Positions 1 to 6,296 are shown, counted from the stretch's first letter. The stretch is DNA of 15,167 nucleotides from an uncultured Phycisphaerales bacterium (GCA_937927975.1 CALEZT010000235.1:1-15167), one strand, 5' to 3'. Notes: generated by a model not told the origin, from the letters alone. Made by a program: numbers and translations.

Positions 1-256
1 TTACCTCACCAACTAGCTGATAGGAGATAGGCCGCTCCCGCGCCGATAAATCTTTGATCACCAACCCATCGATCGGTGATATTATCCGGTATTACCCACC
101 CTTTCGGATGGCTATCCCAGAGTACGGGGCACGTTACCTATCCATTACTCACCCTTTCGCCACTGACCAGCTAATAAATTAACTGGTCCGTTCGACTTGC
201 ATGTCTTAGCCACGCCGCCAGCGTTCGTTCTGAGCCAGGATCAAACCCTTCAGTTT
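1..256 (-). rRNA. rrs: 16S ribosomal RNA, 5' part (partial)
   Basis: On the minus strand this reads as the conserved 5' end of bacterial 16S rRNA: AAACTGAAGGGTTTGATCC, then CTGGCTCAGAACGAACGCTGG and GGCATGCAAG-type motifs (here AAGACATGCAAGTCG), followed by the V1 hairpin and the GTGAGTAATGG and AGCTAGTTGGTGAGGTAA blocks. The mature 5' end is placed at about 256 by alignment to the E. coli start AAATTGAAGAGTTTGATC. The gene runs off the left edge, so only about the first 256 nt are present. The sequence fits Planctomycetota (Phycisphaerae-like), but that placement is from memory. Confidence 0.97.
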
Positions 257-417
257 GATTCGGCGAATCCACCTTTCGGCGGACACGTCGTAGGCTCAAC
301 ACTTCTGGTATTGCGCACCGAAAGTGCTGAATTTAACTCTGATCTGAAAACCACCACGCGGGGCGAATCCCATCGCGGCGGCCGCACTTTCGCTGCTCAT
401 ATGGCTTAACTGTTAAC

Positions 418-430
418 TTGTCAAAGATCA
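418..430 (-). promoter_or_regulatory. boxA antitermination element
   Basis: On the minus strand this reads TGATCTTTGACAA, matching the E. coli rrn boxA TGCTCTTTAACAA at 11 of 13 positions. It sits in the leader between a hairpin and the 16S gene, where the NusB/S10 antitermination complex would bind. Confidence 0.75.
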
Positions 431-431
431 C

Positions 432-449
432 GCGGACCACTTCGTCCGC
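432..449 (-). promoter_or_regulatory. boxB-like leader hairpin
   Basis: GCGGAC and GTCCGC form a perfect 6 bp stem with a 6 nt loop, immediately upstream of the boxA-like element in the rRNA transcript. In E. coli rrn leaders the order is also boxB hairpin then boxA. The role is inferred from position and structure. Confidence 0.55.
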
Positions 450-499
450 TCGTACGATCAAGCGTTGTTTTTACGTCGCTCAATCGTTGTGAGTTCTGT

Positions 500-527
500 A
501 TTGTAGACGTTTCTTCCGTATCGTCAA
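500..527 (-). promoter_or_regulatory. rRNA operon promoter (sigma70 type)
   Basis: On the minus strand TTGACG (522-527) is followed by a 16 nt spacer and TACAAT (500-505), each one mismatch from consensus. An A/T-rich stretch lies just upstream (about 541-565) and could act as an UP element. The predicted start is at about 493, giving a leader of about 237 nt before the 16S gene. Confidence 0.85.
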
Positions 528-1001
528 GGGCGAATCTGTGAATTTTTGAACTTTTCCGCAAATTCCCTTCAGACCCCTGCGATAGGCTGGAGAACCGACT
601 TCCCCCGCGAAACCGCGTCGCAGCCGCCGACCCTTGGAGCACGCCGAGGACTGCCATATGCATCGCCTCAAGGCTCATACTCCGGCCGACCGCCGTCCAT
701 TCCCGCAAGCGGGAGCCGACGCTGTCGCACAAGGGATTCCGGCCTGAGATTTCAAACCCGAAATCTCAAACCTCAGAACGCCTACAACCCGAACTCTCTT
801 CTCGAATCAAAGAACTTCTTCGGCGTCCGGCCCGATTGCCTTCAACCGACGAGCACAGGAGTGTAGCCGATCGTTCCATCGGTTTCAAGAACAAAATCCT
901 AACACAAGACACTTTTTTTCGTCCTCCGTTTCCCGCACGGCCGCACTGCACGTAAGTATCGGTGAATTCTGATGCTACGCGAGAGTTGCGCATCGGCCCT
1001 G
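528..1001. other. non-coding region between rRNA promoter and GH5 gene
   Basis: I see no gene here. Open frames on both strands have low-complexity, Arg/Ser/Pro-rich translations with no family resemblance and no ribosome binding site. The stretch holds the A/T-rich region upstream of the rRNA promoter, an 8 bp perfect inverted repeat (746-767) and a 5 bp hairpin, CCGAT/ATCGG (867-882). The 3' end of the minus-strand GH5 gene runs into it. I did not find a classic terminator with a U-tract for that gene. Confidence 0.6.
746..767. repeat. perfect 8 bp inverted repeat
   Basis: GAGATTTC and GAAATCTC flank the 6 nt loop AAACCC. The flanks (CCTGAGATTTCAAACC, AAATCTCAAACCTCAG) repeat the same words, which resembles the short GAAATCTC-type interspersed repeats seen in intergenic DNA of many Planctomycetota. 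The other copies are outside this window, so repeat status is inferred. Confidence 0.45.
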
Positions 1002-2696
1002 CTATCGCATGCCGGAGGGGTCCTTCACGCAAATCTCGTCGAACCCAAACTGCATGCCGGCGAGACTGTGGTGCTCGGCCACGATCTCGAAGCGGTCCAC
1101 GGCGGACCAGTCGAAGGCCCCTCGCGGGTTGAACCAGGCGCCGTTGTCCCAGGAGCCGCTGTCTTTGAAGCTCCGCAGCGGTATCCGCAGAAGATGCCAC
1201 GCGCCGTCCCATGCGGCCAATTTCTCGTCGATCGTCGCAGTCATTCGCCAGGGGTGGTCCTGGGGATCGGCAGTCTTGGTGTCGAGGAACCGGATGTCCA
1301 AGCGGGCTCTCGGCGTATCGCCTCGAACCCAGATTTCCAGCACGAAGCCTTCGGACACCAGAACCGTCAGGTCCTTGTCGGGGCGGAAATCAAACCCGAT
1401 GGTGGCGTAGCGGTCCCCCCCGGCGCTGTGGATGCAATAGGCCCCAGCCACGGGGTCGGTGTCGCTGTAGAAATCGACCGTTCCGCGGCTGAAGTAGCTG
1501 GATTCCCGCACATTGCGGGCAATGGCGTCCGTGTAGAGGTCGAAACCCTCGCGATCGGGCGTCATGACGAACGGCGTCTGCTCTGGCGCGGTCAGGCCCA
1601 GGGCCTCGACCAGCGGGACGTTCAGATCGTGCTCGAACATCTCGTTGGAACCGACGTTGAACAGGCCGAAGCCGCCGTGATAGTCCCAGATGGTCCAGGC
1701 GATCCCCTTCTCTTCGAGGTACTCGCGGACCACTCGATACCAATGAACCCGCTGGTCGTCGTCGCTGTTGGGCTTGTAGACGCCGAACTCGCCGCAGAAG
1801 ACCGGGACCTGACGCTTGTCGCGAAAGCTCACTGCGATGTCGAGCAGTTGCTTGACGCGGGCGACCGTGCCGTCGTTCTGGTAGGAGCTGAGACTACTCT
1901 CGATCCAGGTCCCCTTCAGCGCCGGCGGGCACGCGGGCACAGGTCCCGCGCCGTACGGGAACGGCACACCCGCCAGCGGAACCAGGGAAGGACTGGTCCA
2001 ACTGGCGCCCTGGTGCGAGAAGAGGAACGGGTCGTAGAAATGGAACGAGTAGATCAGATTGTACTCCCTGGGGTAAGACGGGATTGAGTTGAGGTTGTTG
2101 TAGCTGCCCCAGCCGGCGCCGGAGACGATGATCGGATGCCTGGAATCGATGGCGTGAATGGCCGCGATGACCTGATACTGGATCAGACCCCAGCGCGCGT
2201 CGGTGATCCCGTGCGGCTCGTTGAGCACTTCGTAGTAGAGGTGCGCGGGGCTGTCCTTGTAGTGCTCGGCCATCTGGCTCCAGACGGGCACGAGCACCTG
2301 GTCCACGTTCACGTCCGTGCTGGCGTCCACGTCGAATGTGTGGTTGTCGAGGATCAGGTGCAGCTCCAGCTCCTGGCACCACGCGACGACCTGGTCCAGA
2401 AAGTGCAGGAACAGCGGATCGAGCGTGTAGTTCGGGGCGCCGTCGGTCATGAAGTGCAGATTGATCGGCAGGCGAATCACGTCGCAGCCCAGGCTCTTGA
2501 TGTCGAGGAAATCCTGCTTGGTGAATTTCGTGAACTGGATTTGCCTGGGGCTGTCGGCCTGGAACCAGCCGGTGAGATTGACGCCGCGATGGAACGGGAC
2601 CTCCATGTTGACCTTGGCCCCCGGCCGGACCTGGGCCCAGCCGCACGCGGAAACGACCCCAATCAGCGTCCAGACTGCCGCCGCACGAATCTTCAT
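1002..2696 (-). CDS. secreted glycoside hydrolase family 5 (cellulase-like) with C-terminal carbohydrate-binding-like domain
   Basis: 564 aa. An N-terminal signal (residues 1-21, MKIRAAAVWTLIGVVSACGWA) is present; VSAC at 15-18 could also be a lipobox, so export as a lipoprotein is possible. Residues ~30-370 are a GH5 TIM barrel: RGVNLTGWF near 37-45, LYYEVLNEPHG with acid/base Glu160, FHFYDP (218-223), FCGEFG with nucleophile Glu303 and WTIWDYHGGFG (334-344). GH5 enzymes are retaining beta-glycanases (cellulase, mannanase, related); the substrate cannot be read from sequence. Residues ~385-560 form a second, beta-rich domain (IWVRGDTPRARLDIRFLDTK, WDGAWHLLRIPL, FGFDEICV) resembling galactose-binding or CBM-like jelly rolls. 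The start is supported by GGGAGGG five bases upstream. The gene is divergent from tRNA-Gly. Family call secure, specificity unknown. Confidence 0.92.
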   Translation of the reverse strand: MKIRAAAVWTLIGVVSACGWAQVRPGAKVNMEVPFHRGVNLTGWFQADSPRQIQFTKFTKQDFLDIKSLGCDVIRLPINLHFMTDGAPNYTLDPLFLHFLDQVVAWCQELELHLILDNHTFDVDASTDVNVDQVLVPVWSQMAEHYKDSPAHLYYEVLNEPHGITDARWGLIQYQVIAAIHAIDSRHPIIVSGAGWGSYNNLNSIPSYPREYNLIYSFHFYDPFLFSHQGASWTSPSLVPLAGVPFPYGAGPVPACPPALKGTWIESSLSSYQNDGTVARVKQLLDIAVSFRDKRQVPVFCGEFGVYKPNSDDDQRVHWYRVVREYLEEKGIAWTIWDYHGGFGLFNVGSNEMFEHDLNVPLVEALGLTAPEQTPFVMTPDREGFDLYTDAIARNVRESSYFSRGTVDFYSDTDPVAGAYCIHSAGGDRYATIGFDFRPDKDLTVLVSEGFVLEIWVRGDTPRARLDIRFLDTKTADPQDHPWRMTATIDEKLAAWDGAWHLLRIPLRSFKDSGSWDNGAWFNPRGAFDWSAVDRFEIVAEHHSLAGMQFGFDEICVKDPSGMR

Positions 2697-2701
2697 ATCA
2701 G

Positions 2702-2708
2702 CCCTCCC
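2702..2708 (-). promoter_or_regulatory. ribosome binding site of GH5 gene
   Basis: GGGAGGG lies 5 nt upstream of the ATG at 2696 and fixes the start of the GH5 gene. Confidence 0.75.
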
Positions 2709-2740
2709 AAGGCCGGGGCCCCATTGCCCATCTTGTCATC

Positions 2741-2749
2741 ATTATACCA
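2741..2749 (-). promoter_or_regulatory. extended -10 promoter for GH5 gene
   Basis: On the minus strand TGGTATAAT is a consensus -10 hexamer with an extended -10 TG motif. No good -35 hexamer lies 16-18 nt upstream, as is usual for extended -10 promoters. Transcription would start at about 2734, giving a leader of about 38 nt. Confidence 0.6.
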
Positions 2750-2793
2750 TCCGACTCGTCGATTTCGACGGCCAATCGGGCGGTTTTTTGGGG

Positions 2794-2822
2794 TTGACAG
2801 GCCGCGGAACGGGCCATAGAAT
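2794..2822 (+). promoter_or_regulatory. tRNA-Gly promoter (sigma70 type)
   Basis: TTGACA (2794-2799), a 17 nt spacer and TAGAAT (2817-2822). The -35 is a perfect match and the -10 has one mismatch. The tRNA begins 23 nt after the -10. It is divergent from the GH5 promoter about 50 bp away. Confidence 0.85.
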
Positions 2823-2845
2823 TCGTGCGGTCGAGCAGTGGTATC

Positions 2846-2917
2846 GCGGCTGTAGCTCAATGGTAGAGTGCTACCTTCCCAAGGTAGATGTTGTGGGTTC
2901 GAATCCCATCAGCCGCT
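2846..2917 (+). tRNA. tRNA-Gly (anticodon CCC)
   Basis: Full cloverleaf read by eye. Acceptor GCGGCTG (2846-2852) pairs perfectly with CAGCCGC (2910-2916), discriminator T2917. D arm GCTC/GAGT with loop AATGGTA; anticodon stem CTACC/GGTAG (2871-2875/2883-2887) with loop TTCCCAA, anticodon CCC; T arm GTGGG/CCCAT with TTCGAAT loop. CCA is not encoded and must be added after transcription. It decodes GGG glycine codons. Confidence 0.97.
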
Positions 2918-2956
2918 TTCGTCTCGCACGCTTCGTGAGAAGACCCTTCCCCTGCC

Positions 2957-3154
2957 TCAATCCATAAGGTATTTCTTCGAAACCACCTTGCCGGCCGCCA
3001 CGTGCATGACCACCAATTCGGCATTGAAGCACGGGTCGTTCGGGTCGAGCAGAAAAGAAAACTCTTCGTCCGAGGCCCATTCCACGGGACGGGCGAACCG
3101 GCCGTTCGCGGGAAACCGGCGGACGAGCTCGCCTCTCACTTCTTCCCGGGTCAT
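2957..3154 (-). CDS. small hypothetical protein, probably 5'-truncated gene remnant
   Basis: 65 aa from the ATG at 3154, ending at 2957; family not recognised. The frame looks protein-like: alternating hydrophobic and charged residues, WASDEEFSFLLDPNDPCF in the middle and VVSKKYLMD at the end. The ATG falls inside a motif (IRSGMTREEV) resembling the GMTxxxV motif of small envelope proteins, where Met is internal, and there is no Shine-Dalgarno before it. The same frame stays open upstream to about 3262 and reads a hydrophobic LIFVAC stretch then FYPAIRSGMTREEV, but has no ATG, GTG or TTG start before a stop. An interspersed repeat begins just beyond, at 3274. I infer that the 5' end was lost and this is a decaying gene; a functional short protein from 3154 is possible. 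Confidence 0.45.
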   Translation of the reverse strand: MTREEVRGELVRRFPANGRFARPVEWASDEEFSFLLDPNDPCFNAELVVMHVAAGKVVSKKYLMD

Positions 3155-3273
3155 GCCGCTGCGGATGGCCGGATAGAACTGGCAGAAAGGCTTCCTCGGA
3201 GTACACGCAACGAAGATCAGCCAAGACCCGAGCTTCGAGCTTCGTGTGCGACGACGTCCCGCGGGGCCAATCC

Positions 3274-3367
3274 GTCATCCTGAGCGGCAGCGAAGGACCT
3301 GGGCACAGGATGAAAACAGACACCGGTCGCATCCGATCGCCAGATGCTTCACTGCGTTCAGCATGAC
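3274..3367. repeat. interspersed inverted-repeat element (CATCCTGAGCG type)
   Basis: The left arm starts GTCATCCTGAGCGGCAGCGA (3274-3300) and the right arm, reversed, starts GTCATGCTGAACGCAGTGAA (3342-3367). The arms are imperfect inverted repeats around a ~41 bp centre. The arms match a short dispersed element, GTCATTCTGAGCGAAGCGAA-like, that I know from many bacterial genomes and that produces spurious peptides such as CHAERSEAS and VMLNAVKHL; both peptides occur in the translated frames here. It has no gene of its own. It sits between the truncated small gene and the antitoxin region. Confidence 0.75.
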
Positions 3368-3428
3368 AGAGGCCGGCCGCAGCTCCACGAAATCCAGCGC
3401 ACGCCAAGCGTCAGTCGCCTGGCACCTT

Positions 3429-3608
3429 CTATCTATGCCGGCCCGGGGGCTGTCGCCTGCTCCGCGAGGCGAACGTGCCTGCCAGGATGCAGACGGCCCC
3501 GCAAACGCAGAGGACCGCCCCAGGCCAGATCTCTCCGTCGAGGGCGAACAGGACTCCAAGCGATGTCACGCCGACCCCGAACGTCACGGGCACGATCGAG
3601 AACCTCAT
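3429..3608 (-). CDS. small two-TM hypothetical membrane protein (possibly partial)
   Basis: 59 aa from the ATG at 3608 (MRFSIVPVTFGVGVTSLGVL). It has two hydrophobic segments, about residues 4-21 and 29-46, separated by DGEIWPGA, and a basic tail SRSRRQPPGRHR, as in small inner-membrane proteins. No function is recognised. No Shine-Dalgarno precedes the ATG, and the first 170+ bases overlap the antitoxin gene in another frame. The frame stays open upstream to 3686 but that part is not convincing. Either this is a small gene overlapping the antitoxin or a fragment joined to it by a deletion. Confidence 0.42.
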   Translation of the reverse strand: MRFSIVPVTFGVGVTSLGVLFALDGEIWPGAVLCVCGAVCILAGTFASRSRRQPPGRHR

Positions 3609-3795
3609 CGGCTGGACAAGCACGCGCCGCACCCCGGTCGAGTTCCTCATCACGCCGGACGGCCTCATCCAACCAGAGCCTCTCAACTTCGGCCTCGCTC
3701 AGGGTATCCAGACTGGCCAGCAACTCGCGTGCGAGGTCGGCACGGGCCTCCGGATCCAATTGAAGCGCCCGGGCTTTCAGTTCCTCACCGCTCAT
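3433..3795 (-). CDS. addiction-module antitoxin (RelE/ParE-partner type), probably with aberrant C-terminus
   Basis: 120 aa as read. Residues ~1-72 match the 'putative addiction module component' family (TIGR02574-like): LDPEARADLARELLASLD, EVERLWLDEAVRRDEELD, then PADEVLDRAR, the typical family end. Members are usually 65-80 aa, bind a RelE/ParE-type mRNA interferase or gyrase toxin and repress their own promoter. Here the frame lacks the expected stop and continues ~45 residues in an Arg/Pro-rich stretch that is the out-of-frame reading of the membrane protein below. No toxin gene follows, so it is an orphan antitoxin. The start at 3795 is chosen because GAGGTG lies 5 nt upstream; a TTG at 3816 is less likely. 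The C-terminal end is uncertain. Confidence 0.65.
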   Translation of the reverse strand: MSGEELKARALQLDPEARADLARELLASLDTLSEAEVERLWLDEAVRRDEELDRGAARACPADEVLDRARDVRGRRDIAWSPVRPRRRDLAWGGPLRLRGRLHPGRHVRLAEQATAPGPA

Positions 3796-3800
3796 ATGTA

Positions 3801-3806
3801 CACCTC
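3801..3806 (-). promoter_or_regulatory. ribosome binding site of antitoxin gene
   Basis: GAGGTG 5 nt upstream of the ATG at 3795 selects this start over the upstream in-frame TTG at 3816. Confidence 0.65.
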
Positions 3807-3855
3807 GGCATCCCAAACACTACTGTTCATGACCGGGCCTCTCGGCCCCATACTG

Positions 3856-3884
3856 ATTATACAGAATCTCGTGTGCTTCGCACA
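3856..3884 (-). promoter_or_regulatory. antitoxin promoter with overlapping palindrome
   Basis: On the minus strand a perfect TATAAT lies at 3856-3861, about 61 nt before the antitoxin start. The -35 position (3879-3884, TGTGCG) is poor, but it is covered by a palindrome, TGTGC-TTC-GCACA (3872-3884). An operator at this spot would fit the autorepression usual for antitoxins; that role is inferred. Confidence 0.5.
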
Positions 3885-3928
3885 GGGTTGACGCAACTGC
3901 GCTCGGTGACGGCCTTGTCTTTCGCCAT

Positions 3929-6283
3929 CTACTCGATTATGAACTCCAAGGGCTCGCTGAGTACCGACAGCCGTGAGCTGTCATCTACCTGCAGGTTGTC
4001 CACACGAGCGACAACCGTGTAACGTCCTGGCAGCCAGCCGTCGCGCAGCGTCCATTTGCGAGCATCGGTTGTGATCGACAGTGAACCGTCTGGCTTGATC
4101 TCTATGACCTCTTCGCGTTTGACTTCGTAGGCTTTGCCCTGCCAGAAGAAGGTGGCCGCGCCAAAGGCGTGGAAGACGCGGATGACGGCGGAGTCTTTCA
4201 ACGGCTTCTCGTCGGTCGGGCGGAGTGTGAAGAGGGCGCCGTCGCCGTAGTCCTGGCCGTTCCAGAAGCGGGCGTGGAACGCGACGAAATGCGGCGATTC
4301 CACGAGGAAGCCCCAGGGCGGCAGGACCGTCCGGCCTCCGATCTCCGAGACGACCTCCGCGTCGGCAGGTCCGAAGTTGACCGTGACCTTCGTCGCGTCG
4401 TCGCCTTGGCCGTAGATTGCCCGCCGGACCGTGCGGTCGGCCGTGAGGTATTCGAACGTCGTGAGCCGCTGGTGGGCGGTGACATAGTTCAGCGGGCCCA
4501 GGACTTCGTGCGTGTTCTTGATGAAGATGTCATAAGGGTGGAGACCCTCGGCCCAGCCGTTGTCGCTGCGAGTGTAGACGCTCTGTGCGTTCCACTTCCG
4601 ATCGGGACCTGGGCCGGACCGCCAATAGAGATGGTCGGGGAAGCTGTGGTAGTGCAGCGGGCGGGCGCAGAGGACGTGGTGCGCGACGTACTCCGCCGCT
4701 TCTTCGGCCTTGTAGCCATACTTTCCGTAGGCGACCTGGCAGTCGTGATACACCATCTCGAAGAACGGGATCGCCTGGGCGTCCAATTCCTCGGGCTTGA
4801 GCTGGTGGAAGTAGTGCCCGCTGACGCCGACGAGGCCCTCGAAAAAGTCACTGTGCGGCAAAGCCCACTCCCGGCCGCACTCGCTGCCGAAGAGGCCGAA
4901 AACGTTCCGCGAATAGTCGCTCAGGCGGATCTTCCAGGCGATGTCCTCGTTGCGGCCGATCGGATGGCTCGGGTCGTGACATTCCCGCGGGCCGACCGCG
5001 TAGGTCGTGTCGATGAAGTAGCTCCAAGGCTTGAACAGGTCGTGGATAGCCCCAAGGTTCTGGACCCGCTGGGCCAGCTCCAACTGCTTGGGGGCGCAGA
5101 CCATGTAGGCCCGTCCGCCGTTCCAGCGGCCGCCGACGATGGGCGAGCCGTCTGCCCTCTTTTCGATGAAGTTCGGGTCCCAGCTCCTGGCGTCGCGGTA
5201 CATGTCCTGCACGTTGTCATGCAGGCAGCCGACGTAATCGAGCTTCTGGATCCGCTCGACGGCGTCCGCAAGGGCCTCGTTGCCGCCGCACTCGGGATTG
5301 GCCGGCAGGTTGTCCGGGTGACGGACATCGTAGCCCCCTTCCGTCCAGCCGCCGATCATGAACAGACAGCGGTCGATTTGCAGATCCTTCCGCAGGTGCT
5401 CTGCAATGCGGGCGGCCTCGTCGAACGTCCAGCGGATCTTCACCGACTCCTCGGCTGTGCTCTCCTCGTTCATTCGACGCGCCAGGCAAGTCCAGAGCTT
5501 GGCGTTCGACGCCCCGAGCATCAACTCGGCGTGCGGGTCCCGACGGATCTTCTCGTTCAGTGTCACGGCGAGCCCGCGTCCCTCGGCGAACTTGCGGTAC
5601 GCGCGGGCAATCGTATTCCAGTCGCCCTTGCCCAGCGGCGTCAATCGCACGGACCGGGCCGAACCGCGAAGCTCGAAGCTTGTCACGAGCTTCGGCCCGC
5701 CGGACACGGTTCGCTCGATCTCCGGAAAGACATACGCATCGTCCCAGGTCGCGATCAGCGCCGAACCGTCTTTGACAAAACCGAGCATGTTCATGTGGCA
5801 GCCTTCGTACTCCGACGTGCCGAAAATGCGTTTGAAGGGCTTCTCGCTCCGCGCCGGGATCAGCAGTCCCTCGCGGCTGGGCACGATCACGAAACCGTCG
5901 CCCGTGACGGCCAGGGCGTCGCCCAGGGTCCGGATCGTCTGGCCCGCGGATTTCTCATAGCGAAGTTCCAGCGTCCCGCCGGATGCGTCAAGCGAGAAGA
6001 CCACCGCCCCGCCGTCTCTGGCCTTCAGACGGATCGAGTTCTCATCGCTTGAGGTTCGCGTCAGGCCGTCCTGCAGCCAGGTGGCGTCGCCGGCCTTGGC
6101 CATCCCCTCCGAGGGCCATCGCACGCCGGAGCGTCGGTCCACGAGCATCCAGCCGCCCGTCTCCTCATCGACTTCGACGGTGATCCGATCGTTCGAAATC
6201 CGGGCCGCGTCGGCCCTGGCAGCCGTTCCAGGCGCAAGGACGAACGACACCGACACAAGGAACGCGGAGAACAGACGTGTCAT
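3929..6283 (-). CDS. secreted glycoside hydrolase-like protein (GH101/GH129-related, DUF5696-like)
   Basis: 784 aa. A signal peptide (about 1-26, MTRLFSAFLVSVSFVLAPG...ARADA) implies export. Residues ~27-240 are beta-rich (WMLVDRRSGVRWPSEG, ATWDDAYVFPE). A TIM-barrel-like core follows: ELMLGASNAKLWTCL (~253-267), GGWTEGGYDVRHPDNLPANP (311-330), YVGCLHDNVQDMY, FIDTTYAV with Asp425, and GSECGREWALPHSDFFEG with Glu468. A C-terminal beta region covers ~600-784. This pattern recalls GH101/GH129-clan enzymes (alpha-N-acetylgalactosaminidases) and the DUF5696 family. Asp425 and Glu468 are the best candidates for nucleophile and acid/base, by inference. GGAGGT 7 nt before the ATG at 6283 fixes the start over the in-frame ATG at 6304. 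The gene lies 87 bp downstream of the ABC-2 permease on the same strand and may be cotranscribed. The substrate is unknown. Confidence 0.78.
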   Translation of the reverse strand: MTRLFSAFLVSVSFVLAPGTAARADAARISNDRITVEVDEETGGWMLVDRRSGVRWPSEGMAKAGDATWLQDGLTRTSSDENSIRLKARDGGAVVFSLDASGGTLELRYEKSAGQTIRTLGDALAVTGDGFVIVPSREGLLIPARSEKPFKRIFGTSEYEGCHMNMLGFVKDGSALIATWDDAYVFPEIERTVSGGPKLVTSFELRGSARSVRLTPLGKGDWNTIARAYRKFAEGRGLAVTLNEKIRRDPHAELMLGASNAKLWTCLARRMNEESTAEESVKIRWTFDEAARIAEHLRKDLQIDRCLFMIGGWTEGGYDVRHPDNLPANPECGGNEALADAVERIQKLDYVGCLHDNVQDMYRDARSWDPNFIEKRADGSPIVGGRWNGGRAYMVCAPKQLELAQRVQNLGAIHDLFKPWSYFIDTTYAVGPRECHDPSHPIGRNEDIAWKIRLSDYSRNVFGLFGSECGREWALPHSDFFEGLVGVSGHYFHQLKPEELDAQAIPFFEMVYHDCQVAYGKYGYKAEEAAEYVAHHVLCARPLHYHSFPDHLYWRSGPGPDRKWNAQSVYTRSDNGWAEGLHPYDIFIKNTHEVLGPLNYVTAHQRLTTFEYLTADRTVRRAIYGQGDDATKVTVNFGPADAEVVSEIGGRTVLPPWGFLVESPHFVAFHARFWNGQDYGDGALFTLRPTDEKPLKDSAVIRVFHAFGAATFFWQGKAYEVKREEVIEIKPDGSLSITTDARKWTLRDGWLPGRYTVVARVDNLQVDDSSRLSVLSEPLEFIIE

Positions 6284-6290
6284 AGGACGC

Positions 6291-6296
6291 ACCTCC
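6291..6296 (-). promoter_or_regulatory. ribosome binding site of GH101/129-like gene
   Basis: GGAGGT located 7 nt upstream of ATG 6283. It lies inside the extra reading frame that would begin at ATG 6304 and therefore decides for the shorter protein, which also has the cleaner signal peptide. Confidence 0.8.

Larger units (their letters stand above)
257..493 (-). ncRNA. 16S rRNA precursor leader
   Basis: Transcribed spacer between the predicted start site (about 493) and the mature 16S 5' end. It has no credible coding frame. It contains, in transcription order, a 6 bp hairpin (432-449), a boxA-like element (418-430), a hairpin at about 314-331 (GCACTTTCGGTGC-type) and a short hairpin with a GAAA tetraloop at about 269-284, just before the 16S gene. 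This arrangement is typical of an rRNA leader that loads the antitermination complex and then forms RNase processing structures. Confidence 0.75.

Noticed and set aside
972..2087. 371-codon open frame opposite the GH5 gene
   Set aside because: Antisense shadow of a GC-rich gene; the opposite strand carries a signal peptide, GH5 catalytic motifs and a ribosome binding site.
2918..2945. Intrinsic terminator after tRNA-Gly
   Set aside because: A weak bulged stem (TCT-CG-CAC / GTG-AGA) with no U-tract; not enough to call.
2871..3407. Long minus-strand open frame across the tRNA, the small gene and the repeat
   Set aside because: It ends in MGFEPTTSTLGR, a known spurious translation of tRNA-Gly, and contains CHAERSEAS, a spurious translation of the dispersed repeat.
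3275..3559. Minus-strand open frame with VMLNAVKHL
   Set aside because: This peptide is the translation of the right arm of the dispersed inverted-repeat element, in a different frame from the antitoxin and the TM protein.
4169..6052. 627-codon open frame opposite the GH101/129-like gene
   Set aside because: Val/Asp/Arg-rich antisense frame with no motif; produced by codon bias of the real gene.
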